A stretch of DNA of 64,000 bases from Puia sp. Lineage in GTDB: Bacteria > Bacteroidota > Bacteroidia > Chitinophagales > Chitinophagaceae. The stretch spans positions 62,001 to 126,000 of the forward strand of contig JARLGZ010000069.1 in NCBI GenBank assembly GCA_031292515.1, given 5' to 3'. Under the pieces are notes generated by a model. The model ran no database searches. It had not been told where the DNA came from and saw only the letters and a program-made list of their open reading frames with translations. Shown one piece after another: positions 1 through 9,861 of the stretch. Both the position numbers and the translations under genes were made by a program. Position 1 is the first letter of the stretch. Each line of letters begins with the position of its first letter.

Positions 1-2
1 TG

Positions 3-131
3 CAGGATCTGAACGACAAGGCAAGTGGCGATGAGAATATTATGCCGGTGGTCATCGAGGCGGTGGAGAATTACTGCACCCTCGGCGAAATCGCGGACAC
101 CCTCAGGGAAGTCTTTGGGGAGTACAAATAA
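3..131 (+). CDS. Methylmalonyl-CoA mutase-type catalytic subunit, C-terminal fragment
   Basis: Only the last 42 codons are in the window; the gene begins to the left. The visible residues include [19 protein letters not shown] and end in [10 protein letters not shown], which resembles the end of the TIM-barrel catalytic domain of acyl-CoA mutases (methylmalonyl- or isobutyryl-CoA mutase). Family knowledge: these enzymes rearrange the carbon skeleton of acyl-CoA esters using adenosylcobalamin. The stop comes directly after the barrel signature, so no B12-binding domain follows in this polypeptide; that domain would have to be a separate subunit, as in the split IcmA/IcmB type. Which acyl-CoA it uses cannot be told from this fragment. 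Confidence 0.72.
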   Translation, partial: QDLNDKASGDENIMPVVIEAVENYCTLGEIADTLREVFGEYK

Positions 132-163
132 TCATTTGGTGGAGTGCAAATAATCAAATGATA

Positions 164-364
164 TCAGAGGCCGAAACGGGCATGCGCTCCTGGCAGATCA
201 TCCTTTTCCCTCCTGAAGGAATTGATCTTTTCGAGTAATACAATGCTTTTTAGCGTGGGGTTCCTCCGCGGCTTGAACTTTACGGGAAGGGCCGATTTAA
301 AGGAAGTTTCCAGTTTGACGGCAAAAAGAGGTTTTGTCTGGCGGATACTGTTGGACGCGTTCAT
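164..364 (-). CDS. Small basic hypothetical protein (66 aa)
   Basis: A 66-codon frame with an ATG start, rich in Lys and Arg and with no membrane segment or recognisable domain. It lies between the mutase gene and a membrane coiled-coil gene, and its start faces an AT-rich stretch of about 135 bases that could hold a promoter. No family is recognised. It could be a chance frame; the composition is protein-like but nothing else supports it. Confidence 0.35.
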   Translation of the reverse strand: MNASNSIRQTKPLFAVKLETSFKSALPVKFKPRRNPTLKSIVLLEKINSFRREKDDLPGAHARFGL

Positions 365-499
365 AAGATATTTTTATCGGGTATCGTACTTATAACGCTT
401 TTCTATCCAATTGTATTGCCAAGCACTAAACAAATGAAAATGAGATACTTAAATAAATATATATCCGCTATACTTCCCATATCGGGACAAAAATTCCAA

Positions 500-1468
500 C
501 TATTGGAGCGGTTCGAACTGCCCGTCTTCGTCTACTGCCGGGGATTCCACCCAGGAGCTGATCTTACGCTCTTCTGTCCCTGACGCGGCGGCGACTGCAT
601 CGAATTCTTTTACCAGCCCTTTTACACGGTTCTCATGGGCTTTATTTTTATAGAGCGTATTACTGGCCTGCAGGGAACTGGCCAACTCTTTGTACATTTT
701 CATAAGCAACTGGCTGCTCGAAGCGAGACGGCTCTCCAGGTCTTTTACTTTCAGTGTCTCGGCAACGAGCTTGTCGTTCAGGTTCTCCCACTCGGCCTTC
801 CTCACGGATAACAGTTCCGCTGCTGCAAAATCACTATCCGCTGCCGTTAGCTCATGGCTTTCTGATGGTTGGTCCTGCCCTATAAGGGGGGGGCCGGTCA
901 GGTGATCGCCCTGTCCGTGATTATCCTGTTCATGACTATCCTGCTTGTGATTCCCCTGTTCATGATTATCCTGTTCATGATTGGCCCGTGCGTGATTGCT
1001 TCCCTGCAGGTACCCATTCACCTCCGACGGCTCCTTGCTTGTTTGCAGTTCCTTCCCGGATTTCCCCGCGGACGCTCCCTCCCGGAGAACTTGCAGTTGT
1101 TGTTCCTGGTTGATCGAATGAACACGAAGGTCGATATATCTTTTCTCCAATTTTTTGAATTCCTCCCTTAGCTCGAAGTATTTCGTATCGGCCTGCTGGA
1201 TGTCCTCCTCATATTTTCCCTTTAGCCAGAGCAAGCCCTGATAAGCCCTCTCGCCGGGAATAGAGGAACCACCATCCTGTTCCGAACCCGGGTCCGTAGC
1301 TGTCTCTCCACCCGCGGCGACGATCTCCTCCCCCTCTGCCGTTTTTTTGTTCTGGTAATACAGGTAGCCGCCGGCCAGGACAGAAAGAACGACCAGAGAG
1401 ATGCCAACCCATAGCAGGATCCACAGGAATTGCACGAAAGTCAATAGCGTGAAGGATAAGAAAACCAT
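500..1468 (-). CDS. Membrane-anchored coiled-coil protein with His/Asn/Gln repeats
   Basis: This 322-residue protein is not recognised as a named family. Residues 4-37 form one long hydrophobic segment that should anchor the protein in the inner membrane, followed by the positive residues NKK, so the rest is probably cytoplasmic. Residues 85-130 and 210-285 are charged and helical, with coiled-coil spacing. Between them, residues 158-192 hold about seven five-residue units of the type NHEQD/NHEQG, encoded by a 15-base tandem repeat. The tail is acidic. It stands alone, read away from its neighbours. The layout recalls structural or scaffold membrane proteins, but no function is claimed. Confidence 0.7.
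   Translation of the reverse strand: MVFLSFTLLTFVQFLWILLWVGISLVVLSVLAGGYLYYQNKKTAEGEEIVAAGGETATDPGSEQDGGSSIPGERAYQGLLWLKGKYEEDIQQADTKYFELREEFKKLEKRYIDLRVHSINQEQQLQVLREGASAGKSGKELQTSKEPSEVNGYLQGSNHARANHEQDNHEQGNHKQDSHEQDNHGQGDHLTGPPLIGQDQPSESHELTAADSDFAAAELLSVRKAEWENLNDKLVAETLKVKDLESRLASSSQLLMKMYKELASSLQASNTLYKNKAHENRVKGLVKEFDAVAAASGTEERKISSWVESPAVDEDGQFEPLQ
893..997 (-). repeat. 15-bp coding tandem repeat, about 7 copies
   Basis: The stretch encodes repeated five-residue units (NHARA, NHEQD, NHEQG, NHKQD, SHEQD, NHGQG, DHLTG). On the plus strand the copies share a core like attatcctgttcatg. Copies differ by point changes but keep the 15-base period and the reading frame, as expected of slippage under coding constraint. 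Confidence 0.75.
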
Positions 1469-1900
1469 GTTTCAAAATTTAGAGTAAAATTATATCAATT
1501 TGATATCCAGACTTTTATGCAAAAGGATGTTTTGGATCAGCCTGATCATGGGAATGGATAACATCGGTCGAAGGCCTGGCGAAAAAACGCTGTTGACAAA
1601 ATAGATGTCGACAAATCGGGGTTCTGTCAAACGAATATCAGAAGTACTTGTAAAAGTAACAAATTTGTGCAATAATAATACCAAATAGCATTCGGGTCCC
1701 AAAATCGACGATTGACCGACCGGACCGCCGGGCGGCCTTCTACATAAAAGTCAATTTTCAGAGCCTGCTTTGGCATCAATTTAGCCCTTATAATGCAGGC
1801 TCTCTTCGAAGATTTGCGGACGCCATCGGATTGATATCAACCTTTCGATTTCCCCTTGTCGGAGAAGATGTCTGTCAATCAATCATCAAAAACAAAAAAA
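1469..1900. other. Intergenic region, divergent
   Basis: This stretch separates two divergently read genes, so it should hold promoters for both. It is AT-rich around 1469-1520 and 1620-1690. A 70-codon minus-strand frame at 1490-1702 has no recognisable features and is not called. No hairpin or repeat stands out. Confidence 0.5.
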
Positions 1901-2287
1901 ATGAAGAAATTTATCACGGGCATAGCTATCGTCATAGCGGTATTTTCCGCATCCTCGCTCTATGCCCAACGCGGAGACACCGCGGCTATGAGGCAGCGGA
2001 TGGAAGCCATGAATGCAAAGATGAAAAGCGATCTGAAGCTCACCGATGTTCAGGCCGATTCCATATCCGCTATCCAACATGAATTTCAGCCCCAGGTAAG
2101 GGAAATATTCATGGATCAGTCCTTGGGCATGGATGACAAAAGAGCCAAGATTGCCCCCCTTAACGAAGCGAGGGACAAAAGGATCCAGGCGGTATTGGGC
2201 AATGATCTGTTCAAGAAATACCAGGACTGGATGCAGCAGAACCGCCCCCAGAGAGGTGGCGGAGGAGGAAGAGGTGGTAACGGCTGA
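1901..2287 (+). CDS. Small secreted Spy-like protein with Gly/Arg tail
   Basis: The start is placed at the ATG at 1901 (MKKFITGIAIVIAVFSASS), because it opens directly into a signal peptide ending near LYAQ; an in-frame ATG at 1856 would put 15 polar residues in front of it. The mature part is about 105 residues, all helical, with Met-rich segments such as MRQRMEAMNAKMKSDLKLT. This recalls the Spy/CpxP-like periplasmic proteins common in Bacteroidota. The C-terminus is a low-complexity Gly/Arg tail (PQRGGGGGRGG). Family knowledge suggests a periplasmic chaperone-like or envelope-stress role; that is inference from size and helix pattern only. Confidence 0.7.
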   Translation: MKKFITGIAIVIAVFSASSLYAQRGDTAAMRQRMEAMNAKMKSDLKLTDVQADSISAIQHEFQPQVREIFMDQSLGMDDKRAKIAPLNEARDKRIQAVLGNDLFKKYQDWMQQNRPQRGGGGGRGGNG

Positions 2288-2290
2288 TCC

Positions 2291-2330
2291 GATTCCATTT
2301 CCATACGGCGTATTCCATTTCCATACAGCG
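2291..2330 (+). repeat. 20-bp direct repeat, two copies
   Basis: Two adjacent near-identical 20-base units (gattccatttccatacggcg and tattccatttccatacagcg) follow the stop codon of the Spy-like gene and precede a hairpin. Confidence 0.7.
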
Positions 2331-2334
2331 TGAG

Positions 2335-2362
2335 AGGGTGTCAAAATTCCTTTTGACACCCT
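2335..2362 (+). terminator. Perfect 12-bp hairpin after the Spy-like gene
   Basis: The arms agggtgtcaaaa and ttttgacaccct pair perfectly around a ttcc loop. The position, 48 bases after the stop, fits an intrinsic terminator, although no long T-run follows the 3' arm. Confidence 0.6.
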
Positions 2363-2449
2363 TCCGGCTTTTACGACGGCCGGACCCATTGCGCAAATAT
2401 GCGGGACAAGAAGTATTGTAGTATTTTCGCGTTTTAATCAAGCCGACCG

Positions 2450-3439
2450 GTGAATATTCGCAAAACGCCTTCCTCATACCTATCCCGAACCTATCCATGT
2501 ACGTTCGACACCGTTCTGACGGGGCTCTGCCTGTCATTTCTCCTGATCTTTTCCTCCTGCCGCACCACCCAAAAAACCGGGCAGGCGCAACTACAGGGTT
2601 TCAAATATAGTTATTGCACGCCTACCGTCGCTTATATGGAAACCGGCTGGCAGGACACGCTGACAGCTATTTCGCCGGCATCTCCGCTGTCCCCGCATGA
2701 CCGGCTGCTTTGCAAGGTATTGGGCATTGGTAGCGATCTCAATCTGTTGACCGGCAGCAAGTCGTCGACGGGTGGTACAGATAGCCTTACTCCTTATACA
2801 AGATTGTTCTTACAACAACGGATCGGCGGGCGTATCCAGGATGCCCGGACGCAGTTGGATGCGGTTGCAGCCGAGCTGGATTGCGAAGGCGAACGATCGA
2901 ACCTGGCCGCCATTTATCTGGACAACCTGAACAGCAAAACCAATAAACGGCTAACGATCACTTCGGTTGTCACGGGGGCTCTGACGACGGTGGCCACGGC
3001 CCTGATTTCAGGGAAACACGCCCAAACGGTCACCGGTGTGAGTGGCGGATTGCTGAGCGCGGCTTTCGCCTTGATGACGATCAATCCCCGGGGACGGGCA
3101 ATAGCCTTTTATCATGAACGGAATCTGCTGAAAAATATCTGGGAGGACCAGGCCGTCAATGGCGAATATCCTTTTTTCGTTTGGAGAATGCTTCATGAAC
3201 AGGCATTCAGCAACAGTGGCCGGATCACGCTGTCTCAAAGCATCAAAAACCGGTGGATTCAATTTGAGTTCGACGGTAAGATCAGCAAAACGCAGGAACG
3301 CTTATTGTTTGGAAGCGGAGGCAATTATCATTCGGATGATCTCCACACCCGCGCGGCGATGCTCAACCAGCTTCAGTCGACCATCCGTTCCATCGACCAG
3401 GACCTCGCCAACCTGGTCGCCTTTATACAAAGGACCTGA
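2450..3439 (+). CDS. Hypothetical lipoprotein
   Basis: This 329-residue protein starts at a GTG; no in-frame ATG lies before the signal sequence. Residues 22-37 (LTGLCLSFLLIFSSC) are a hydrophobic segment ending in a lipobox cysteine, so the product should be lipidated. Two further hydrophobic stretches occur around residues 168-210 (for example SVVTGALTTVATALISG), giving a helical hairpin unusual for a soluble lipoprotein. The C-terminal third is mixed alpha/beta with no recognised domain. It converges on glnS with 37 bases between the stops. Confidence 0.7.
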   Translation: MNIRKTPSSYLSRTYPCTFDTVLTGLCLSFLLIFSSCRTTQKTGQAQLQGFKYSYCTPTVAYMETGWQDTLTAISPASPLSPHDRLLCKVLGIGSDLNLLTGSKSSTGGTDSLTPYTRLFLQQRIGGRIQDARTQLDAVAAELDCEGERSNLAAIYLDNLNSKTNKRLTITSVVTGALTTVATALISGKHAQTVTGVSGGLLSAAFALMTINPRGRAIAFYHERNLLKNIWEDQAVNGEYPFFVWRMLHEQAFSNSGRITLSQSIKNRWIQFEFDGKISKTQERLLFGSGGNYHSDDLHTRAAMLNQLQSTIRSIDQDLANLVAFIQRT

Positions 3440-3476
3440 TCTGACCTGGTTGGCTTTATACAAAACCCCGATTTTT

Positions 3477-5147
3477 CTAGGCTTTCTGGACCTTCGCCCA
3501 GGTGTCTTTGAGGGTGACGGTGCGATTAAATACCATCTTATCTTCGGACGTGTCTTTGTCCAGGCAGAAATAACCTTTCCGCATGAACTGAAAGCGTTCA
3601 TTGAAAGTCGCCTTCTTCAGGGAGGGTTCGGCATAGGCTGCCCCGATCACCTGCAGGGAATCCGGGTTGATATTGTCTTTGAAATCGCCTTCCTCCCGGG
3701 ACGGGTCTTCCGCCTTGAACAGGCGGTCATACAACCTCAGTTCGGCCGTTATGGCGTGTGCGATGCTCACCCAATGTATAGTCGCCTGGACCTTCATATT
3801 TGCGTTTTCTCCGCCGGTCTTACTGCCGGGGATATAGGAACACTTCAGGGCGGTAACCCGGCCATCGGCATCTTTTACCACTTCATCGCACTGTATGATA
3901 TAAGCGCTTTTCAGCCGCACCATCTTTCCCGGCGAGAGACGGAAAAACTTTTTCGGAGGGATCTCCATAAAGTCCTCCCGCTCGATATACAATTCGGGGC
4001 TGAAAGGCAATTCACGATGCGTTGTCCCGGGGTCTTCCGGGTTGTCTTCGCTCTTCACCCTCTCTTCGCCGGTATAGTTCGTAATAATCACTTTTAACGG
4101 ATCGAAGACCACCATGCGGCGAGCGGCGATGCGGTTCAGGTGTTCCCGGATACAATATTCCAGCAGCGAGACATCGATCATATTATCCCGTTTCTGAACG
4201 CCAATTTTGTCCGCAAAGAGCCGGATGCTCTCCGGTGTATAACCCCGACGCCGGAGACCCGAAAGCGTCGGCATCCGCGGGTCATCCCAGCCTGTGACCA
4301 GCTTTTCGTTGACAAGCTGCAGCAGTTTCCGCTTGCTCATCACAGTGTAGTTCAGGTTTAGCCTGGCGAACTCATACTGGCGGGAGGGGAATAGTTCCAG
4401 CTTTTCGATAAACCAGTCATACAGCGGCCTGTGAGAGACGAATTCCAATGTGCAGATGGAATGGGTGATATTTTCTATCGAATCGCTCTGACCATGCGCG
4501 AAATCATACATCGGGTAAATACACCAGGCATCGCCGGTGCGGTGATGATGAGCTTTTTTTATGCGGTACATGATCGGATCACGAAGCTGCATATTCGGGG
4601 AAGCCATGTCTACTTTCGCCCGCAAGACCTTTTCGCCATCCTTGTATTTTCCCGCACGCATGGCTTCGAATAATTCCAGGTTCTCGTCAACGCTACGGCT
4701 GCGGTAAGGACTGTCCCGGCCCGGCTCCGTGGGAGTGCCTTTCCCCGCGGCGATCTCTTCGCTGCTGCTGTCATCGACATAAGCCAGCCCTTTTTTGATC
4801 AATGCGACGGCGAACTGGTATAATTTGTCAAAATAGTCCGAAGCATAAAGCTCCTGCGCCCATTCGAAGCCCAGCCAGCGGATGTCCTCTTTTATACTCT
4901 CCACGTATTCCGTATCTTCCGTCACCGGGTTGGTATCGTCGAAACGGAGATTCGTTTTCCCGCCATATTTCAAAGCCAGGCCGAAATTCAGACAGATGGA
5001 CTTCGCATGTCCGATATGCAGATATCCATTCGGCTCCGGCGGAAAGCGGGTCAGTATATTCTTATATCTCCCTGCACGGAGATCTTCTTCGACGATCTCT
5101 TCGATAAAATTCAGGGACTTCTCTTCTTCTTTCTTGATCTCTGTCAT
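3477..5147 (-). CDS. glnS: Glutaminyl-tRNA synthetase
   Basis: This class I synthetase charges tRNA-Gln with glutamine in the cytoplasm. The sequence shows the HIGH signature as HIGH at residues 44-47 (within NGYLHIGHAKS), the GlnRS/GluRS-type RFDDTNP at about 68-74, and the KMSKS equivalent VMSKRK at 269-274. The C-terminal part is the anticodon-binding beta-barrel pair. The length of 556 residues is typical of bacterial GlnRS. Having GlnRS means the cell need not rely on the GatCAB amidation route for Gln-tRNA. The gene stands alone between a lipoprotein gene and the YggS gene. Confidence 0.97.
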   Translation of the reverse strand: MTEIKKEEEKSLNFIEEIVEEDLRAGRYKNILTRFPPEPNGYLHIGHAKSICLNFGLALKYGGKTNLRFDDTNPVTEDTEYVESIKEDIRWLGFEWAQELYASDYFDKLYQFAVALIKKGLAYVDDSSSEEIAAGKGTPTEPGRDSPYRSRSVDENLELFEAMRAGKYKDGEKVLRAKVDMASPNMQLRDPIMYRIKKAHHHRTGDAWCIYPMYDFAHGQSDSIENITHSICTLEFVSHRPLYDWFIEKLELFPSRQYEFARLNLNYTVMSKRKLLQLVNEKLVTGWDDPRMPTLSGLRRRGYTPESIRLFADKIGVQKRDNMIDVSLLEYCIREHLNRIAARRMVVFDPLKVIITNYTGEERVKSEDNPEDPGTTHRELPFSPELYIEREDFMEIPPKKFFRLSPGKMVRLKSAYIIQCDEVVKDADGRVTALKCSYIPGSKTGGENANMKVQATIHWVSIAHAITAELRLYDRLFKAEDPSREEGDFKDNINPDSLQVIGAAYAEPSLKKATFNERFQFMRKGYFCLDKDTSEDKMVFNRTVTLKDTWAKVQKA

Positions 5148-5282
5148 AAGTGTCTGGTAAGTATCTGATTACAAAACCGGAGCTAGTGCCCGGACCTGCG
5201 AATTTACGGCTTGCGGGGCAGTCGGCCAAGTGCGGGAGCAGAAAGCAGTCCGATGATCCGGTCACCGGGTGATCCCCGGCGG

Positions 5283-5999
5283 TTATTTTGCCGGATAGAC
5301 CCTTTCCCCGAAGAGCAGGCTTCCAACCCGGATCATATTGCTCCCCTCCTCTATCGCCATCTGATAATCCCCGCTCATCCCCATCGACAGGATCTGCAAT
5401 GACCAGCCGTCTCCCCCACCCTTTATTGGAGTTCCACCGCCAACCCCGGCGACGGAAACAACAAGGGCATATTTATCGAATAGCGATTTCAGATACCGGA
5501 ACTCCCTGCGGACCTGCGTGGAGTCTTTTGAAAAAGAAGCCATTCCCATGAGCCCTCTGACCCTGACATTTTTTAACGTAGCGCCAGACTGCCCTTTAAA
5601 AAGTTCGTCGAGTGCCTCTTCGTCGAAGCCGAACTTTGTCTCTTCCTGTGCAATGTGGACCTGCAACAGGCAGTCGATCACCCGTCCGCATTTTTGAGCC
5701 TGCCTGTCGATCTCTTTCAGCAGCTTTGCACTGTCTACACCCTGGATCAGGTGGACAAAGGAAGCCAGGTATTTGACTTTATTCGATTGAAGATGCCCGA
5801 TAAAATGCCAGCGAATATCCGCGGGCAATTGCGCATGCTTGTCGACCAGTTCCTGCACATAGTTCTCTCCGAAGTCACGTTGTCCAAGTTCGTAGAGCGT
5901 CCTGATGTCTTCGACGGGTTTGATCTTGGAAACGGCGACCAGTGTCACGTTGCCCAACCCCGCCAGTATTTCCCTGTATTTCCCGACGTTCACCGGCAT
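5283..5999 (-). CDS. YggS/PLPBP-family pyridoxal phosphate homeostasis protein
   Basis: Members of this family bind pyridoxal phosphate in a single TIM-barrel domain and help balance B6 vitamers and keto/amino-acid pools; no classical reaction is established. The PLP lysine is in VAVSKIKP near residues 21-28. Other family motifs present are FGENYVQEL, WHFIGHLQSNKV, ETKFGF, LSMGMSGDY and IRVGSLLFGER. Oddly, about 20 Gly-rich residues (VAGVGGGTPIKGGGDGW) sit just before LSMGMSGDY, where relatives usually have a short turn. The start at 5999 gives the usual length for the family plus this insert. Confidence 0.92.
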   Translation of the reverse strand: MPVNVGKYREILAGLGNVTLVAVSKIKPVEDIRTLYELGQRDFGENYVQELVDKHAQLPADIRWHFIGHLQSNKVKYLASFVHLIQGVDSAKLLKEIDRQAQKCGRVIDCLLQVHIAQEETKFGFDEEALDELFKGQSGATLKNVRVRGLMGMASFSKDSTQVRREFRYLKSLFDKYALVVSVAGVGGGTPIKGGGDGWSLQILSMGMSGDYQMAIEEGSNMIRVGSLLFGERVYPAK

Positions 6000-6053
6000 A
6001 GCATATTATATATTTTAAACGCGAAGATAACTATACAGACGGTTTGTGTCTGC

Positions 6054-6084
6054 TTTGCAATCGGTTTAGTTAGGATTAACTTTG
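6054..6084 (+). promoter_or_regulatory. Consensus Bacteroidota promoter
   Basis: TTTG at 6054-6057 and TAACTTTG at 6077-6084 are separated by exactly 19 bases, a full match to the known -33/-7 consensus of this phylum. It reads into the outer-membrane receptor gene whose ATG is at 6152, giving a leader of about 60 bases. Confidence 0.78.
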
Positions 6085-6151
6085 CGGATCCACCACCGGA
6101 TATAGTATTATAACCCATTTCTTACTCAACAGATTGGAAAGAACCGATAGT

Positions 6152-8584
6152 ATGCCAAAGTTTTTATCAGCCCTGTTTTTGCTGACCCCTTTTTTGCTGA
6201 CCCCTTTTCTGACCCTGGCACAGGCGCCCCACGATACGGGAACACCCGCCGCAAAAAATACTTCCTCCGCCCTCAGAGGCAGGATCGTCGACAAGGACAA
6301 CAAGGGGCCCATCCATTTCGCCTCCGTCACCCTGCTCCGCAAGGACTCGACCACCGTTACCGGGCTCGAAAGCCAGGAAGACGGCGGGTTTACCATCGGT
6401 CAGCTGCCTGACGAACCGCTCATTCTGAAGGTCAGCTTCGTAGGTTATCAATCTTTTTTCAGGAATATCCCCTCGCCCCGGAAGTTACCGCTGAACCTGG
6501 GGACCATCAGCCTGGTCGCGGACGCATCCCAACTGCAGACGGTAGTGGTATCGGCGGAGAAAAGCGCTTTTAAGGTGGAAACCGATAAAAAAATATTCAA
6601 CGTCGACAAGAGCCTGGCCAGCAAGGGAGGTACGGCTGTAGACGCGCTTCGCCAGGTGCCCACCCTCAACGTGAGCGCTTCCGGAAATATCAGTCTTCGC
6701 AACGGAGCCCCTGTCATCCTGCTGGATGGCAAACGCACGACGCTCAGTCTCGATCAGATCCCCGCCGACCAGATCCAGAGCGTGGAAGTCATGCCCAACC
6801 CTTCCGCCAAATACGATGCGCAGGGCAACAACGGCATCGTAAATATCGTCATGAAGAAAAACCGCAAGCCGGGCATCAATGGATCCGTGACCGGGGTATG
6901 GAACAGTCTCGGAGAAAACTATGGATTCTTTAATCTGAATGCGTACAAGAAGCGATGGAATTTCAACCTGAACCTGATGACCCATCACCATCGCAACGCC
7001 GGGACCACGACGACAACCCGGGATGACCTGACGGATCATACTTCCCTGCTACAGCATAGCCGGAACGAAACGACGGGCCCCTTTCACAAGGTCCATATGG
7101 GCGCCGATTTCTTTATGGACGACCACAATACCTTCAGCCTTTCCGGGGACATCGGTTTTGGCTCTCATCCTACGACGACGACCCAACAGACCAGCTATCT
7201 CGATCCCACGGGCAAGGCCGACTCCAGCAGCTTCAGAAGAAGCTATGACGGCCGTAAGTTCACCTTCGCCCACGTGAATTTCGATTATGCCCACGAGTTC
7301 AACAAGACAGGTGAGAAGTGGACGGCCAGCGGCGCTCTTGAAAACTATTATTCTCCGACACCGGGGAATTATAGCATGCAATACCTGGACAAAAGCGGCA
7401 TGCCGTCGGGCAGTCCCTATCTTCAGAATTACTCCTCGCTGGTTCGTGCGCCGACGGTGACCTTGCAATCCGATTATACCGACCCGCTGAGGGATGGCAA
7501 GGCAAAGCTGGAGGCGGGCATAAAAGCCATCCTCCACCGGGACCACAGTTACAATCTTATCGGGGATTACGACAGCAGCTCAAACAGCTATATCCGCGAT
7601 CTGCCGACCTCCTATAATTACCGGTATTCAGACAACACGTATTCCGCCTATGGCAGTTACAGCGATAAGATCGGGGAGTTTAGCTATATGGCGGGTCTCC
7701 GCTTCGAGCAATACAATTACAAGGGTGTCATGATCGACACCAACCTGAATTTTGCTTATCATACGACCGGTGTCTATCCCAGTCTCTTTCTTACCGAAAA
7801 ACTGGACAGCCGGTCCGAACTGCACCTGAATTATTCGAGAAGGATCAACCGTCCGGACTTCGGGCAGATTTCTCCGAGGACGGACTATTCCAATCCGCAG
7901 AACCCGCAACAGGGTAATCCCGACCTGCGCCCGGAGAACACCAACCTCCTGGAACTCTCTTATAACACCCTGTTCAATAACACGAGCGTGGCCACCACCT
8001 TCTTTATAAAGAATACGCTGAATGCCATCACCTCCTATTCGATACCCCTCTCCCAGGATACTTTGCTCGGTACTTACAAGAATGCCAACAGCAACAATAC
8101 TTATGGAGCGGAGATCGTGGTAAAAGTCCCCGTCGTCAAATGGTGGAGCACGACTACCAATGTCAACCTGTTTCAGACCTCCATAAACGCCGACAACCTG
8201 TCTGAGGGGCTCTCCAATTCCGGGTTTAGCTGGTTTGCCAAACTCAATTCGGACATGAAGGTCTCGGAACTTTTCACCTTCCAACTGACCGGCATTTATT
8301 CCGGTCCCGAGGTGATGGCGCAGGGAAAGACCCTGGCTTCCGGCGGCCTGGACGCGGCCATAAAAAAGGACCTGTTGAAGAACAAAGCTGCCACGCTGGT
8401 CATCAGCTTGTCGGATGTCCTGAACACGGAGAGAGAGCGGACACAGACCTATTCGGAGAATCTCTTCTTCCAGGACGTCATCAACAAGCCTATTACCCGG
8501 GTCCTGAAAATCAACTTCACTTATATCTTTGGAAAAGACAGGTTTGGCAAAAAGCCAAGCGCCCCAAGCACTCCGTCCGCCTAA
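6152..8584 (+). CDS. TonB-receptor-like outer-membrane beta-barrel protein
   Basis: The ATG at 6152 starts a signal peptide (MPKFLSALFLLTPFLL, cleavage near TLAQA); a TTG 18 bases upstream is in frame but less likely. Domains follow the order seen in the OMP_b-brl_3 group: a carboxypeptidase-regulatory-like Ig fold (about residues 40-125, LRGRIVDKDNKGPIHFASV), a plug (about 140-235, with SVEVMPNPSAKYDAQGN), then a beta-barrel to the end. Family knowledge: outer-membrane transport or regulation linked to TonB. No substrate can be named. It is not paired with SusD. The signal peptide carries a small duplication (LLTPF twice) encoded by a 15-base direct repeat. Confidence 0.9.
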   Translation: MPKFLSALFLLTPFLLTPFLTLAQAPHDTGTPAAKNTSSALRGRIVDKDNKGPIHFASVTLLRKDSTTVTGLESQEDGGFTIGQLPDEPLILKVSFVGYQSFFRNIPSPRKLPLNLGTISLVADASQLQTVVVSAEKSAFKVETDKKIFNVDKSLASKGGTAVDALRQVPTLNVSASGNISLRNGAPVILLDGKRTTLSLDQIPADQIQSVEVMPNPSAKYDAQGNNGIVNIVMKKNRKPGINGSVTGVWNSLGENYGFFNLNAYKKRWNFNLNLMTHHHRNAGTTTTTRDDLTDHTSLLQHSRNETTGPFHKVHMGADFFMDDHNTFSLSGDIGFGSHPTTTTQQTSYLDPTGKADSSSFRRSYDGRKFTFAHVNFDYAHEFNKTGEKWTASGALENYYSPTPGNYSMQYLDKSGMPSGSPYLQNYSSLVRAPTVTLQSDYTDPLRDGKAKLEAGIKAILHRDHSYNLIGDYDSSSNSYIRDLPTSYNYRYSDNTYSAYGSYSDKIGEFSYMAGLRFEQYNYKGVMIDTNLNFAYHTTGVYPSLFLTEKLDSRSELHLNYSRRINRPDFGQISPRTDYSNPQNPQQGNPDLRPENTNLLELSYNTLFNNTSVATTFFIKNTLNAITSYSIPLSQDTLLGTYKNANSNNTYGAEIVVKVPVVKWWSTTTNVNLFQTSINADNLSEGLSNSGFSWFAKLNSDMKVSELFTFQLTGIYSGPEVMAQGKTLASGGLDAAIKKDLLKNKAATLVISLSDVLNTERERTQTYSENLFFQDVINKPITRVLKINFTYIFGKDRFGKKPSAPSTPSA

Positions 8585-8595
8585 ACAAGGGTTTT

Positions 8596-9750
<1,155 letters not shown>

Positions 9751-9861
9751 AACAACCTTGGATTTTTTGTGGGCCAAAAATAGTGGAAATCCGAAGAAGA
9801 ACTAACAACCGTTCGTTTTTTTTATGCGCCGGGCCCCGACAATCAGGCACCGACAATAAAG

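Noticed and set aside
1490-1702. 70-codon minus-strand frame in the intergenic gap
   Set aside because: No start context, domain or sensible composition; more likely promoter sequence.
3159-4097. Plus-strand frame of 312 codons running from the lipoprotein gene into glnS
   Set aside because: It crosses two well supported genes in other frames and has no domain.
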